A stretch of 64,000 nt of DNA from Ephydatia muelleri (GCA_013339895.1 JABACO010000013.1:1815562-1879561); one strand, 5' to 3'; counted from the stretch's first letter, positions 50,220 to 61,800 are shown. A program made the numbers and translations. Notes: generated by a model not told the origin, from the letters alone.

Positions 50220-51165
50220 ATGGACCCGCCACGAGAGCGCTTGCTGCAGCTCCTGAAGCAGGAGGGGAACACCCAATGTGCCGACTGCTTCGAGCCCAAT
50301 CCGCTGTGGGCCAGCGTGAACCGGGGCGTGTTCATCTGCACTCAATGCGCGGGTGTCCACAGGTACGCAATGGTTTGATCTTTTTTTTTTCTTCTTTTTT
50401 TCACCTTCTCCTCTCATCTCCTTCGCCTTTCCACTCGGCGTTTGCAAATAAAGATCGCTAGGCGTCAAACACTCGTTCGTGCTGAGTTGCACGTTGGACG
50501 AATGGAAGCAGGAACAGGTCGACAACATGGCTCTCATGGGCAACGCTAGCGTCAACGAGCGGCTAGAGTACTGCGTCCCCAAGTCCATAGAGGTCCCATA
50601 CCGCTCCGACACGGACAGAGACACCAGGGCGACCTACATACGCGCCAAATACGTGGACAATATGTTCTGCGCTTCGCCCGGAGGGCAGCGCAGGCCACCG
50701 GAGCGCGTAGCGAGGAAGAAAGACACTGGCGGGAGCGAGAGCAACCGCCTATCTAATTCGCAGGTGGCCATGGTCGAGTTTATAGGGATCGTGGACGTCA
50801 CTCTCGTCGAGTGTCGCCAACTGGTTGTCAAGGACCTCGTCTCCAGCGACCCCTACTGCGTCATGACGCTGGGAATGCAGACACGGAAGAGTACGGTCAA
50901 GTACTCCAACCTCAATCCCGTCTACAACGAGAGGTTCTCGTTCTCCTGGGACGGAATAGGGGCACTGGTGATAGACCTGTTCGACGAGGACGACCTTTCC
51001 AAAGACGACGACTTGGGGACGCTCACAGTTGACCTCACTCCACTCCTCATGGGGGAGGGGGTGGAGCTAAAGCAGTGGTACCCAATCCTCAACCGCCAGC
51101 ACCCCGACAAGAACCAAGGGGAGATCTTCCTCCACATCACATACATACCGATACAGAACAGTTGA
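50220..51165 (+). CDS. ArfGAP with C-terminal C2 domain, copy 1
   Basis: Two exons: 50220-50362 and 50454-51165, 284 residues. Residues 1-115 are an ArfGAP domain with the zinc finger C-x2-C-x16-C-x2-C (CADC to CTQC), the [11 protein letters not shown] context and the arginine finger region ([21 protein letters not shown]). Residues 165-275 form a C2 domain ([56 protein letters not shown]) that keeps several loop aspartates, suggesting calcium or phospholipid binding. It should stimulate GTP hydrolysis on Arf at membranes. ArfGAP followed directly by C2 is best known from plant ZAC/AGD12 proteins. Copy 2 lies at 57392. Confidence 0.9.
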
Positions 51166-51282
51166 TACTGTGTTCTTACATTGTTCGTGCATAGTTCCTG
51201 TTTTTGTTTGTTACATTGTGGAGACAAAAACACAGTCACAGCATTGTTTGAACAAAGTGTAATGAGAGTGAGGAGGGAGGGT

Positions 51283-51750
51283 TCAAGAGAGGGTGTGTCT
51301 TTTGGCCGCTACCTCCTTGTCAGCATTGACTTTGCTGTCGCCATGGTGAAGAGAGGAAGGAGTGGAGTCGTTCCACTGCCAAGGGGAGCTGCGGTTCTTG
51401 CCAGCAGCCCCACCTTGTCCTGCAGTGTTGTGGCTTCTTGCTGCAACTTGAGATAGGAAAGTATGTCTGAATGAATGGGAGTCAAGAAGTGTCATTTGGG
51501 CGATTTGTTGTATGGGGTGTGTGGTGTATAGCGAGATGTGAGGACCAATGGTGGTACATGGAGAACCCAAGGATGAATGAAAAAAACATGTATGATGTAT
51601 GTCACTGAAGCCCAGATCCAGTGACACTAGATCGCATGCTGTTTTGGGTTGCAAACATGTTTCACTGAAGGGATACATGCCAGGTTTCTGGTTGGGACGG
51701 TCAGGCATTCCTTCCCTTCCCTCTCCTTCACTGTGGCCAGACTCTGCAGG
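51283..51750 (-). pseudogene. Truncated copy of the terminal exon and 3' flank of the 58.8-63.1 kb gene
   Basis: This matches 58440-58905 closely. It includes the last 26 or so codons (minus strand, around 51672-51745) of the unrecognised gene whose intact last exon is 59030-58821, here with one extra G (GAAGGGATAC) and cut off after TGGCCAGACTCTGC. The join to D2HGDH-derived sequence is at about 51750. Confidence 0.7.
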
Positions 51751-52005
51751 TACATGGGTTGCAGCAGCTTCGAAGCAGTGCGGCAGACTTATCTAACAGC
51801 CAAGTCGTTCCTCTCTCTGGTCAGCAAGACGAGGGAGGTGGTCTGGGGAGGAGGCAGTAGGTAGGAGGGAGGGAGAAGCCATATGGGTAGATGGAACGTA
51901 CCAATATGTGGCCAAGCTTGCTGTGTTTAAAATCATTACAAACTCGTGATTTCAAATCGTAACTTCTTAGTGGAACGGCTATGTAGCAGCTGAAGATATT
52001 GTGTG

Positions 52006-52091
<86 letters not shown>

Positions 52092-52292
52092 AAGTAAAGC
52101 TCACTCCAAGGGGGGGTGAGGCTGGGGACTGGATTGGGAAGCCATATAGATTAGTTGAACTGCATGGTCACACAAATGTACACTGTAGACCGATACATAC
52201 ACACAAATGGAAAGAGAAAAGTAAATAATCTGGCGGGAACACATGACCAGAGATGGGGGAGAACCCCACAATTAACTATGTTAACCTTTATT
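51751..52292 (+). pseudogene. Stranded D2HGDH fragment (exon 10 plus intron 10)
   Basis: From CATGGG at 51753 it follows 23074-23605 of the D2HGDH gene: most of exon 10, the donor and intron 10, including the (CA)n tract (here 52008-52090). It lacks about 14 bp inside the exon (AAGTCGTTCCTC against AAGACGTTCCTGGGAGAGATACTC), so it is not functional. It keeps TT where the gene has TTT, preserving the expected frame. Confidence 0.88.
52008..52091. repeat. (CA)n microsatellite
   Basis: About 41 CA units; the source copy at 23349-23385 has about 18, so it has expanded or the source contracted since duplication. Confidence 0.95.
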
Positions 52293-52294
52293 TA

Positions 52295-53058
52295 TGAAGC
52301 ACTTCATTTGCTAACACACAGCGTCTTGATCAACCTGGATACAGAATGTACACAAATCTTGAAGCTCTCTTAGTGAAAGCTGCAAATAAAGACAAATTTG
52401 ACAAGGAATTGAACATTGTTGCAAACTTCTACAAGGACGACATTAACAAGGAACAACTAAAAATGCAGCTATCGATTCTCTCGAGCAACATTTCATGTGA
52501 GCCTACTCACGAGCTACATACTGTCACCAAGTACTTACAAGGACTGTCTGCATCACTGAGGCTACTATTATCTGAAGTATGTGTTTTAGCTTAGCTTCCT
52601 TGATATTAGTTATGCTTGCTACAAATGCAGTTAGTGAGTGCTTTGCGTCGAATAAAGTCCTATCTGAGAGCAACCATGTCCCAAGAGAGGCTGAATCATA
52701 TTATGGTTCTATACGTTCATAAACACCTAACAGACCAGATCTGTTATATTGAAATCTGTAATGAATTTTCAAAAGGTTGTAGCCATCGTGAAGCCTACTT
52801 TGGAAACTTTTTACCAACAGACCTGTAGCGTGTTAATTACTGGTGCATTGTGCATGCTTGCTTGCTATTGCTCATTGGACACGAATACTGCAAACCCCCC
52901 CCCCCCCCCCCGTACGCAAAAAGCGTTGGTTTCTGGGGCGAGCCGATGGGGGAGCTTGCAGCGCTCCCTAGCTGGGCGGGAGGGGTGCCCACCCTCATCG
53001 GGGGACGCCACCATTTTATTTCGGCCGCTGCACTTTTTATTCCCTTCCTACGCCACTG
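52295..53058 (+). mobile_element. hAT transposon 3' fragment, copy 2
   Basis: It matches 46518-47344 and ends in the same terminal repeat (CCTACGCCACTG at 53047-53058). Small deletions remove AACGTTCGTTTAG from the dimerisation motif (SALRRIKSYLRA survives). Its 5' end is joined to the D2HGDH fragment. Confidence 0.88.
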
Positions 53059-53069
53059 CATAACGTTGG

Positions 53070-54135
53070 GTCTGGGTACGAGACTCGGCATCCCAACGCG
53101 ACACGGAATCTGGGTACGAGACTAGTGCGGTGAAGTTTGTCTCGTACCCAGGCCTAAACGTTGGAATTTTCTGACGTACTATTGGCAGCTTCTGCCAATG
53201 GTGCATATTTCAGTTCACGTACAAAAGGGTACTGATTTTTCGGTCCCACGCTGAAAATGTCCCTTTAATGAATGATAGTCTGGGTACTCGACTTAGTCTC
53301 GTACCCAGACCCTGATTCCCGTGGAAAGAGCGGTGATGTAATTTCACGTAGCGGTGATGTAATACATCCGCTGCTGTGAAAACATGGGTCTGGGTACGAG
53401 ACTATACTCGACTGATGTGTCGTAAATTTACAACAGTGACTTCCGGTTTAACGTGTACCAGTCTAACCTAAACGTCACTGTTTAATTTGTGTGCTGGCCA
53501 GTTCATCGCAGCACCCAGGTGGATTACATGTTAATTGCATTATTGAGCTCACCGCTACGCCATAGATACTTTAGAGATACTCTAAAGTATCTATGGCTAC
53601 GCCTAGTACGAGCGTAGCGGTGGTGTAATTCCATCCGATGTGCTGGTCTGGGGCTAGGACGTTGTGTCTGAAAGTGAAATGGCAGCCAAAAATGGGAGCA
53701 AAGGGACTTCGTTGGTTAATTACTGTGAGGCGGTTCTTTTTCACTTAAGGCTTAATTGGCCTGAAATGGGAGGAAAGAGAAAGGGCTCATCTCCTTCCTC
53801 AGATACAGGGGGCAAGGCAACCATCCCTGCTCCTCATGTCGATGACGATCGCCTCCTTCCGAAGTTGCGTGAGGTCTTAGTAATCGCTATAGTTTCGGCG
53901 ATCGCTTCCCACCTGCGCGTGCGATTAACACCGTTCCAAAAAAAGATTCTATCCGAGGAACCTAACGGCTAAGAGAAAACGACGGTCATTCGAAGAGAAC
54001 TCGACGCAATTTTAGATGCGACACGTAAAGATGCATCCTTGGCGTATGTCATGACTACCCAGGCATGCCGCGACGCTCCAAGTCCTATTAGCTCGAGAGG
54101 ATCAAGAAACACTTGTTAGCTTGCAGCGACGGAGG
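53070..54135 (+). mobile_element. Unrecognised repeated element with small ORF, copy 2
   Basis: Copy of 47359-48281. The ORF at 53664-53972 (start codon near 53680) is open for about 98 residues, beginning MAAKNGSKGTSLVNYCEAVL and ending FQKKILSEEPNG. It has no recognised domain. It contains a MITE insertion at 53294-53404 and a perfect 18-bp-arm hairpin at 53561-53600 (CCATAGATACTTTAGAG and its inverse) of which copy 1 has only one arm. Confidence 0.45.
53294..53404. mobile_element. 111-bp MITE with 9-bp target duplication
   Basis: Termini TAGTCTCGTACCCAGACC and GGTCTGGGTACGAGACTA. TACTCGACT occurs at 53285-53293 and again at 53405-53413. The orthologous site in copy 1 (about 47539) has a single TACCCGACT and no insert. 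Nine-base duplications are typical of Mutator-like elements. Confidence 0.9.
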
Positions 54136-54167
54136 TAAGGTAAAACCGTACTTATTTTATTGGTTCA

Positions 54168-54845
54168 TTAGTTGTCCAGCGTCATAGCCAGTTCATGTGC
54201 CCATCTGCCAGAGAAGGAACAATCACACACCACGTACAGGAGGCTGGCACGAAAGGGACACATGTAGAGTTCAAAAATATCCTGAAATGTCACGATTCTG
54301 TCCACGAAGCACCATGCAGTTTCCCGTATTACGCTCACTATACCACAACAGCTGAATGTACAAAACACTGCGGAACACTTCCTCTCCCCATCCAGAACGT
54401 AGAATTTTAACATACTCAAGTAAATCCATTGAATGCATCCCTGCTTCATTTTGTGTCTCGAATATGAACACTTCTCTCAGTAACACGCAATGCCATGCAT
54501 GTTTACCCTTGTCATGGCCTCTGACCCAATATATATTGTGATCAGCATCAATCTTATCCATCCATTTCCACACATGGTTACATGTAATTTGACATGCTTC
54601 TTTAAATGTCTTGCCACCTCTGCCTATTGTAGAGTGTCCCTTCATAGTCGTTTGTCCTGATGAGAGCTTTATAGAGGCAAACCACAGATACTTTTCTTTT
54701 TCTTCAAATTTCACTGCTTCCTTAATAAAGCACATCTTGGCTGCCTCCTCAGTTGCCCTACACGATGCAAACAGTTTGATGGTTATTCCTTGCTTCTTGG
54801 CACTGTGGCCGCACGCGAGAACATAAATGCCGGGCTGTGTTGCGA
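54168..54845 (-). pseudogene. Caspase-like gene fragment, copy 2, inverted and permuted
   Basis: On the minus strand the segment equivalent to 48515-48950 (YVLACGHSAKKQGI to LRSGWGEE) comes first and the segment equivalent to 48325-48512 (IQLLWYSERNTGN to DCSFSGRWAHELAMTLDN) comes second, the reverse of copy 1. A frame break (extra CATG-like bases near 54315) is present. Plus-strand sequence resumes in normal orientation at about 54825 (GGGCTGTGTTGCGAGCG). Confidence 0.5.
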
Positions 54846-54854
54846 GCGTTTTCC

Positions 54855-57201
54855 ACCGCTTAGAAGTTAGCCGTACATTCCACAGCCGCACATTCCATAC
54901 TGATTAAAAATAATGCGCAGGCCGCGTATGCGTGAATATTATTACAAGTACATATACTGCGATATATCACTACATGTAGGCATTTCTGGACCTCACCCAG
55001 AGGCTACCTGACTTGGTAATATCCAGCTCATGTCATTGGCCCCTCCCACCTGAGGACCATGGCTATGTCATCATTGCACACAAACGTTGAGTAAGTTAGA
55101 TACTGCTTAATCACCAGGGAAGCATGGTACTGGTGAGGCTGTGCATTCTGGACCTCACCCAGAGGCTACCTGACTTGGTAAGATCCAGCTCATGTCATTG
55201 GCCCCTCCCACCTGAGGACCGTGGCTATGTCATCATTGCACCCACATTCATTGAGTAAGTTAGATATTGCATTGTAAGCAGGGAAGCATGGCACTGGTGA
55301 GGCTGTGCATTAGGTGTGGCATATGAAATTGGGAGACAGAAAATTATCATTTTCATGGAAGGGTTTGTTGAAGAAAGTGACAAGTTGCTTGCTTGTGGTT
55401 GATGTTGTACTTGATCATGATGAGAGTGGTAACAATCTGTTTGTGTGTGTATACATTGTATTTAAAGTTGTATTATAGAATCTGCAGAGCTTACCTCAGG
55501 CCATACAATTAGCTTATTTATGCGGATGTGGTAACTGATGCTGTCTTATTGTTATCACTTTCCACTTCAGTGAGATAATGAAACATCTCTGAAATCTTTG
55601 GGAATAAATAGAAATCTGCACGTTAATGAGTAACTGCATACAATTTCCGTACCATATCATAACAGGGTTGTAATGGCCAGTTGCAATCAGATTTCAAGTT
55701 CTTCTCCACTTTTGAAATGTGCTGATAGAATACACTTTTTTGTTTTCCAGACTGGATCCTTCTGATGGCAGGCTGTGTCAGGCATAAACAATTAATTTAT
55801 ATTCCTAAACTGACATGCGGTATTTACTTCCATTTCTTTCACCACTTTTCTGATAAAATCTCTCTCAAATGGGCACTGTTGTTTTCTGAGAGGTTTTGCA
55901 GTAAATTGACATATACAACTGGATTGTATTGCCTTACGTATACGGTTTTCTTTTCATTGATGGAAGATATCTCATGTTGTGATCTTTACCCCATTTAAGT
56001 GCACATAAATCATCTGGATCTGGTTGATTGATATATGTGGGAACTAAAAAATTGGGGTCCCTCTCTTCATCTTCATCCTCATCACTTTTGTCATCACAAT
56101 AATCAATATTGCCATAGCCATCACTCATATCATGGTCCTTCCTATTACCTAGCAATGTGTGCAGATTGCCTCTGTTACTTCTCCAGTATTTGTACACAGC
56201 CAGTACATACTTATCTGATGGCCTGCTACAGCCAGAGAGAGATACAGCTACTAAAAACCAGTACCCACATGGAGCTTTCCTTGAGGCCTCAAGAGGGGGC
56301 TGGCCTCTATCGATAAGGACAACTACAAAACGTGCAGGATCAATGCTGTATTTTGTCCTTCCCTGAGAAGATTTTGAAAAATAAACAATGCAGACACCCT
56401 AAAGCAGCAACATACCATGCTAATACAATTTCAATCACTGAATAAAGTAAGGAAAAAAATCCGTGTTTAAATACTAGCTAGGAATATTCTAGACAATAAG
56501 CATTCTACACCAAGTCATGCCACTCACACAATTGTGCTAATAGAGAATTAACACATTCACATCAATGCACACAGGTCAGATAGTCTCTCTGTAGGAGAAC
56601 CACTACAATGCTTCCCTGAGGTGATTACAACACTCAATGTATGTGGTTGCAATGACCATGGTCCTCATGTGGGAGGGGCCAATTACATGAGCTGGATCTT
56701 ACCAAGTCAGGTAGCCTCTGGGTGAGGTCCAGAATGCACAGCCTCACCAGTACCACGCTTCCCTGGTGATTAAGCAGTATCTAACTTACTCAACGTTTGT
56801 GTGCAATGATGACATAGCCATGGTCCTCAGGTGGGAGGGGCCAATTACATGAGCTGGATATTACCAAGTCAGGTAGCCTCTGGGTGAGGTCCAGAATGCA
56901 CAGCCTCACCAGTACCATGCTTCCCTGGTGATTAAGCAGTATCTAACTTACTCAATGTTTGTGTGTGTAATGTAGACATAGCCATGGTCCTCAGGTGGGA
57001 GGGGCCAATGATATGAGCTGGATCTTACCAAGTCAGGCAACCTTTGGGTGAGGTCCAGAATGCACAGCTTCGCCAGTACCATGCTTCCCTGCTTACAATG
57101 CAGTACTCAATGTATGTAAATCAATTACGTCATCGGCCGCACGGCCGTTCATTTGTGTTAATTGTTGCGGCTGTGGAATGTACGGCTAACTTCTAAGCGG
57201 T
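54855..57201. mobile_element. Mutator-like element with 36-bp TIRs and subterminal tandem repeats
   Basis: Perfect 36-bp terminal inverted repeats at 54855-54890 and 57166-57201 (start ACCGCTTAGAAGTTAGCCGT). GCGTTTTCC flanks both ends (54846-54854 and 57202-57210), a 9-bp target duplication; the matching site in the duplicate (about 49068) is uninterrupted. Inside the TIRs, a 162-bp unit is repeated twice on the left (54984-55310) and about three times inverted on the right (56640-57110). The middle holds one ORF (55934-56366, minus) and no recognisable MULE transposase, so it is probably non-autonomous. Confidence 0.85.
55934..56366 (-). CDS. ORF inside the Mutator-like element, possible captured host exon
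   Basis: About 144 codons open on the minus strand, preceded by an acceptor-like CTTCTCAG. It begins GRTKYSIDPARFVVVLIDRG, continues PCGYWFLVAVSLSGCS and ends with an acidic stretch (DDKSDEDEDEERDPNFLVPT) and a basic tail. I do not recognise it. It could be part of a degraded element protein or a host exon picked up by the transposon. Confidence 0.3.
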
Positions 57202-57391
57202 GCGTTTTCCATTCTTGAGGTAATATGATGTTGTAGGCACATGGTATGGCAAGCGTAAATTTGGCTCTGGGTACGAGACTACATATGGCCGCTTCCACTT
57301 CCAGTAAGCGTATAATCTATGCATAGCAGCGATAAGTAGGTATTTAAAAAATTTGTTTCAAATCACTCAGCCATATTATAAGGCTTTTAAT

Positions 57392-58326
57392 ATGGACCCG
57401 CCACGAGAGCGCTTGCTGCAGCTCCTGAAGCAGGAGGGGAACACCCAATGTGCCGACTGCTTCGAGCCCAATCCGCTGTGGGCCAGCGTGAACTGGGGCG
57501 TGTTCATCTGCACTCAGTGCGCGGGTGTCCACAGGTACGCAATGTTTTGATCTTTTATTTTCACCTTCTCCTCTCATCTCCTTCGCCTTTCCACTCGGCG
57601 TTTGCAAATAAGATCGCTAGGCGTCGAACACTCGTTCGTGCTGAGTTGCACGTTGGACGAATGGAAGCGGGAACAGGTCGACAACATGGCTCTCATGGGC
57701 AACGCTAGCGTCAACGAGCGGCTAGAGTACTGCGTCCCCAAGATCATAGAGGTCCCATACCGCTCCGACACGGACAGAGACACCAGGGCGACCTACATAC
57801 GCGCCAAATACGTGGACAATATGTTCTGCGCTTCGCCCGGAGGGCAGCGCAGGTCACCGGAGCGCATAGCGAGGAAGAAAGCCACTGGCGGGAACGGGAG
57901 CAACCGCCTATCTAATTCGCAGGTGGCCATGGTCGAGTTTATAGGGATCGTGGACGTCACTCTCGTCGAGTGTCGCCAACTGGTTGTCAAGGACCTCGTC
58001 TCCAGCGACCCCTACTGCGTCATGACGCTGGGAATGCAGACACGGAAGAGTACGGTCAAGTACTCCAACCTCAATCCCGTCTACAACGAGAGGTTCTCGT
58101 TTTCCTGGGACGGAATAGGGGCACTGGTGATAGACCTGTTCGACAAGGACGACCCTTTCCAAAGACGATGACATGGGGACGCTCACAGTTGACCTCACTC
58201 CACTCCTCATGGGGGAGGGGGTGGAGCTAAAGCAGTGGTACCCCATCCTCAACCGCAAGCCACCCCGACAAGAACCAAGGGGAGATCTTCCTCCACATCA
58301 CATACATACCGATAAAGAACAGTTGA
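57392..58326 (+). CDS. ArfGAP with C2 domain, copy 2 (frame broken near the 3' end)
   Basis: Exons 57392-57534 and 57613-58326, nearly identical to 50220-51165. Differences include NWGVFIC for NRGVFIC in the zinc finger, R for K (EWKREQ) and K for E (LFDKDD). One extra C in GACGACCCTTTCC (about 58153) shifts the C2 frame after residue 187, and another in AAGCCACCCC (about 58260) follows. Each is an added C in or next to a C-run, so either decay or consensus error is possible. This copy, not copy 1, is followed by the intact downstream gene, so it may be the ancestral location. Confidence 0.75.
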
Positions 58327-58820
58327 TACTGTGTTCCTACATTGTTTGTGCATAGTTCCTTGTTACATTGTGCAGACAAAAACACAGTCACAGCGCAAGC
58401 ATTGTTTGAACAAAGTGTAATGAGAGTGAGGAGGGAGGGTTCAAAAGAGGGTGTGTCTTTTGGCCGCTACCTCCTTGTCAGCATTGACTTTGCTGTCGCC
58501 ATGGTGAAGAGAGGAAGGAGTGGAGTCGTTCCACTGCCAAGGGGAGCTGTGGTTCTTGCCAGCAGCCCCACCTTGTCCTGCAGTGTTGTGGCTTCTTGCT
58601 GCAACTTGAGATAGGAAAGTATGTCTGAATGAATGGGAGTCAAGAAGTGTCATTTGGGCGATTTGTTGTATGGGGTGTGTGGTGCATAGCGAGATGTGAG
58701 GACCAATGGTGGTACATGGAGAACCCAAGGATGAATGAAAAAAACATGTATGATGTATGTCACTGAAGCCCAGATCCAGTGACACTAGATCGCATGCTGT
58801 TTTGGGTTTGCAAACATGTT

Positions 58821-61800
58821 TCACTGAAGGATACATGCCAGGTTTCTGGTTGGGACGGTCAGGCATTCCTTCCCTTCCCTCTCCTTCACTGTGGCCAGAC
58901 TCTGCTGGTACAGCCGTTGGATCTGGTGGTAGGGAGCCAGGGGCACTGTGGAGTCCGCCAGCTCATAGAACTCCACCTCCGTCATGCGTCCCATTTCCTT
59001 GTGCGGGTGATCGACCGCCTTCCCTTCCATCTGATTGGGTTGGAGGGTATTGGGACAAGGGAAGGTGATTACTTTTGTTGCTTTGTTGAGGTGTCGTATT
59101 TTGGGTGCATCCCATGCTGACCTCTGCGACTCGTGGGTCTGCCCCCTTCATCACCATGTAGGTGACAAACTCCATAACTACATGCTTCGAAGATCTGGCT
59201 GTCGCCACATTGAGCAGCGTAGTTCATCCTGAGGCGATCGGCTTCATCCTCCTTTTCCAGACATACAACACAGAGAAAGATTAGTGGAGGGAGGAAAAGA
59301 AAGAAAAAGGAAGAAATTATAAGTTGAAGCCTGTTTTTATTTTTCAATACTTTTGTCGGAAAAAGAAAAAGGGAACACAAGAAAATAATGGCCAATAAGA
59401 AGAGCAAGGCCCCTCCCCCTCATCCCCTTGTACCTGTAGTGTAGGATAGATTATCGCAGACCACACATTGAAGTCGTCTGGTGAGGACCAGGTCATGACG
59501 TCTATGAGGTCAGCCATGAGGAGCAGGAAGCGAAGGGCAGCACCGTCAAGATCTCCACACAGCACCCACACCAGCACCAGAAGTTCCTGGAAGGAGAGGG
59601 TGGGGTGATATAGGTTAGAGAGAGGAGGAAGGGGGGGGATCTGATGGAGTCTGCATTATAACATACAATATTTTGCGAGTGGTACTTTGATAGAGCCAGG
59701 AGGAAATCGTAGCAGGCCAGAGGTGCCAGCTTGCGAAGCAGGTATCTCTTGCTGATCCAAGAAATCAGAGAGTCCTGAAGAAGGAGGGTAGAGGATGGGG
59801 AGAAGGTGGGAGATGGGAGTGGCACGGTGTTAGACAGGTGAAGAGCCAAAGAGAGTGCAGAGGTCAGAAAGAGGATTGTACAAAAATATTGGAGTTAGAT
59901 GGTTATGGTAAGAAATAAATGCAAATGGACATACGAGTCTTGCCACAGCAACAAAAAAACAACAAACACTCACCAGAAAAGTGGGTACAGAACTATCCTC
60001 AGTAGCCATAGGTGTGCTGTCCTCAGATATTACAGCTGCACAGAACTGATGCATCATGACCATCAGCTTGTCCTAACAGGAACAAACACAGACATGAACA
60101 CACCTAGGCAGAGAAGCTCTGCCAATAAGAATTGCCATTACAAATCCAAGCTGTCGGCTGCTACTTCTCTCAGTTTCAAACCTGTTCCTATAATACTGCC
60201 ATATGATATCATAATTTGGCATCTGTGGGAGGAAACCAGAGTGACACATTTTGGGAAAGGGGAGGAGAGAGGTCAAAACAATACAGTTTTGAATTTACTT
60301 ACTGGCATGGCTTGGATGGACAGAGTTTGGATACCACAATGTCCCATGTGACCTCCAATTTCTACAACTGTAGTTCTTGAGTAGGGCATAGAAGCAACCA
60401 AATTATTCAACAAGAACTTTTGGGAGTAGAAGAAGGTAGAACGGGAAGGGAGGGGTAGAGGAGGGAGAAAGATGGAGGGAGGGTGAAGTAGGGAAAAGAT
60501 GGAGGAGGGAGAAGTAGGTAGGGAGAGGGATGGCAGGAGGGGGGAGGCAGTAGAGGGAGGAGGGAGGAGGGAGGCAGTAGAGGGAGGAGAGGGGGAGGGA
60601 GGCAGTAGAAGGGAGGGGAGGAGGAGGAGGGAGGACAAGGGGTTCACTTACTGCTTTGACAGTTTAGGGGTAAGGGAGCTGACATGTGTCACTGGTGTGC
60701 TGATCTTGAGGTGGGTGCAGACCCCTGAGAGCTGTACAGTTATTTCGTGTGGGTAGATCATATGGGGGGCACATCACAACCTGTGTGGTGAAAGACCAGA
60801 ACATTATGTGTGTGTGTGTGTGTGTGTTTTGTGTTGTTTGTGTGTGTGTTTGTGTGTGTGTTTGTGTGTGTGTGTGTTTGTGTGTTTGCATGTGTGTGTT
60901 TGTGTGTTTGTGTGTGGTTTGTGTGTGTGGTGTTTGTGTGTATGTTTGTGTGTGTGTGTGTGTGTATGCATGCACGCATGTGCAGAAACCTGGTAAGTTG
61001 CGTACGATAACCATTGGCGCATGTATGTGTGACACGATGGGGAGGAGGGACTGCTATGAATAGCTTGGCACAAACCTTTTCTCCACACGTGGCGCAGAGT
61101 TGTGACTCCTTGAGGGGATAGAAGCTCCGCCCACCATCTGAGGAGGTCCAGATCTGGAGGAGGGAGAGAAGGGAAGGAGTGTGATTCAATAGACTCATTT
61201 CCTAGAATATGCTGTTTACTACTTTGGCCAGGTTTGTGGTTATATGAAATGCTTCATGTCAGGTGGTATCTGTGCATTCGAACATAAGCAGGTTTCGGGT
61301 TCAAATGACTGTATATCGAACAAAGGTTTGCTCTTTTGTCCATGCATCAAGGAGATATCTCTTATGACTATCATGTGAGCGCTGCGGTGTGAGCGTGCAT
61401 CAAGAAGAATGTGTAGTTGAGGGGTACAGGCACTGGGCACACACATTCATTAATGACATTCATGCAGGGCTAATCTTAAAGTACTGGAGACATCACAAAG
61501 GAAGAGGAAGGGGGGGGGGGGGGGGTGGGGGGTGAGGAATAGGGGTGGGTTGGGGGGGGTGGGGGGGTTGGGAGGAAAAAGAAGGAATGGCAGTGAAGGG
61601 GGGGGGGGAGAAACAGACAGAAAGACATAAATGAATTGACTACCACTGTCTTCTTGAAGTGGGTCGTTTGTTCATAACATTTGGTCCACACCTCTGTTTA
61701 CATTGGCACACCTACCATGGCTCATACTTGTTGAGGATCTGAAGCTGTGCCATGAGTGGGTTGCCTGGGTGAATTGTGCTCTGTGATCATCCTGACTGAG

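Noticed and set aside
51283-51708. 141-codon minus-strand ORF downstream of ArfGAP copy 1, repeated at 58441-58866
   Set aside because: The two versions differ by frame-shifting indels, and only the small part overlapping the last exon of the neighbouring gene looks coding; the rest is duplicated 3' flank.
55765-55998. Plus-strand ORF inside the Mutator-like element
   Set aside because: Short, AT-rich, no domain or splice context; the minus-strand ORF at 55934-56366 is the better candidate.
57392-58326. Calling ArfGAP copy 2 a definite pseudogene
   Set aside because: Both frame breaks are single extra Cs in or beside C-runs, the same error class seen in clearly intact single-copy genes here, so decay is not proven.
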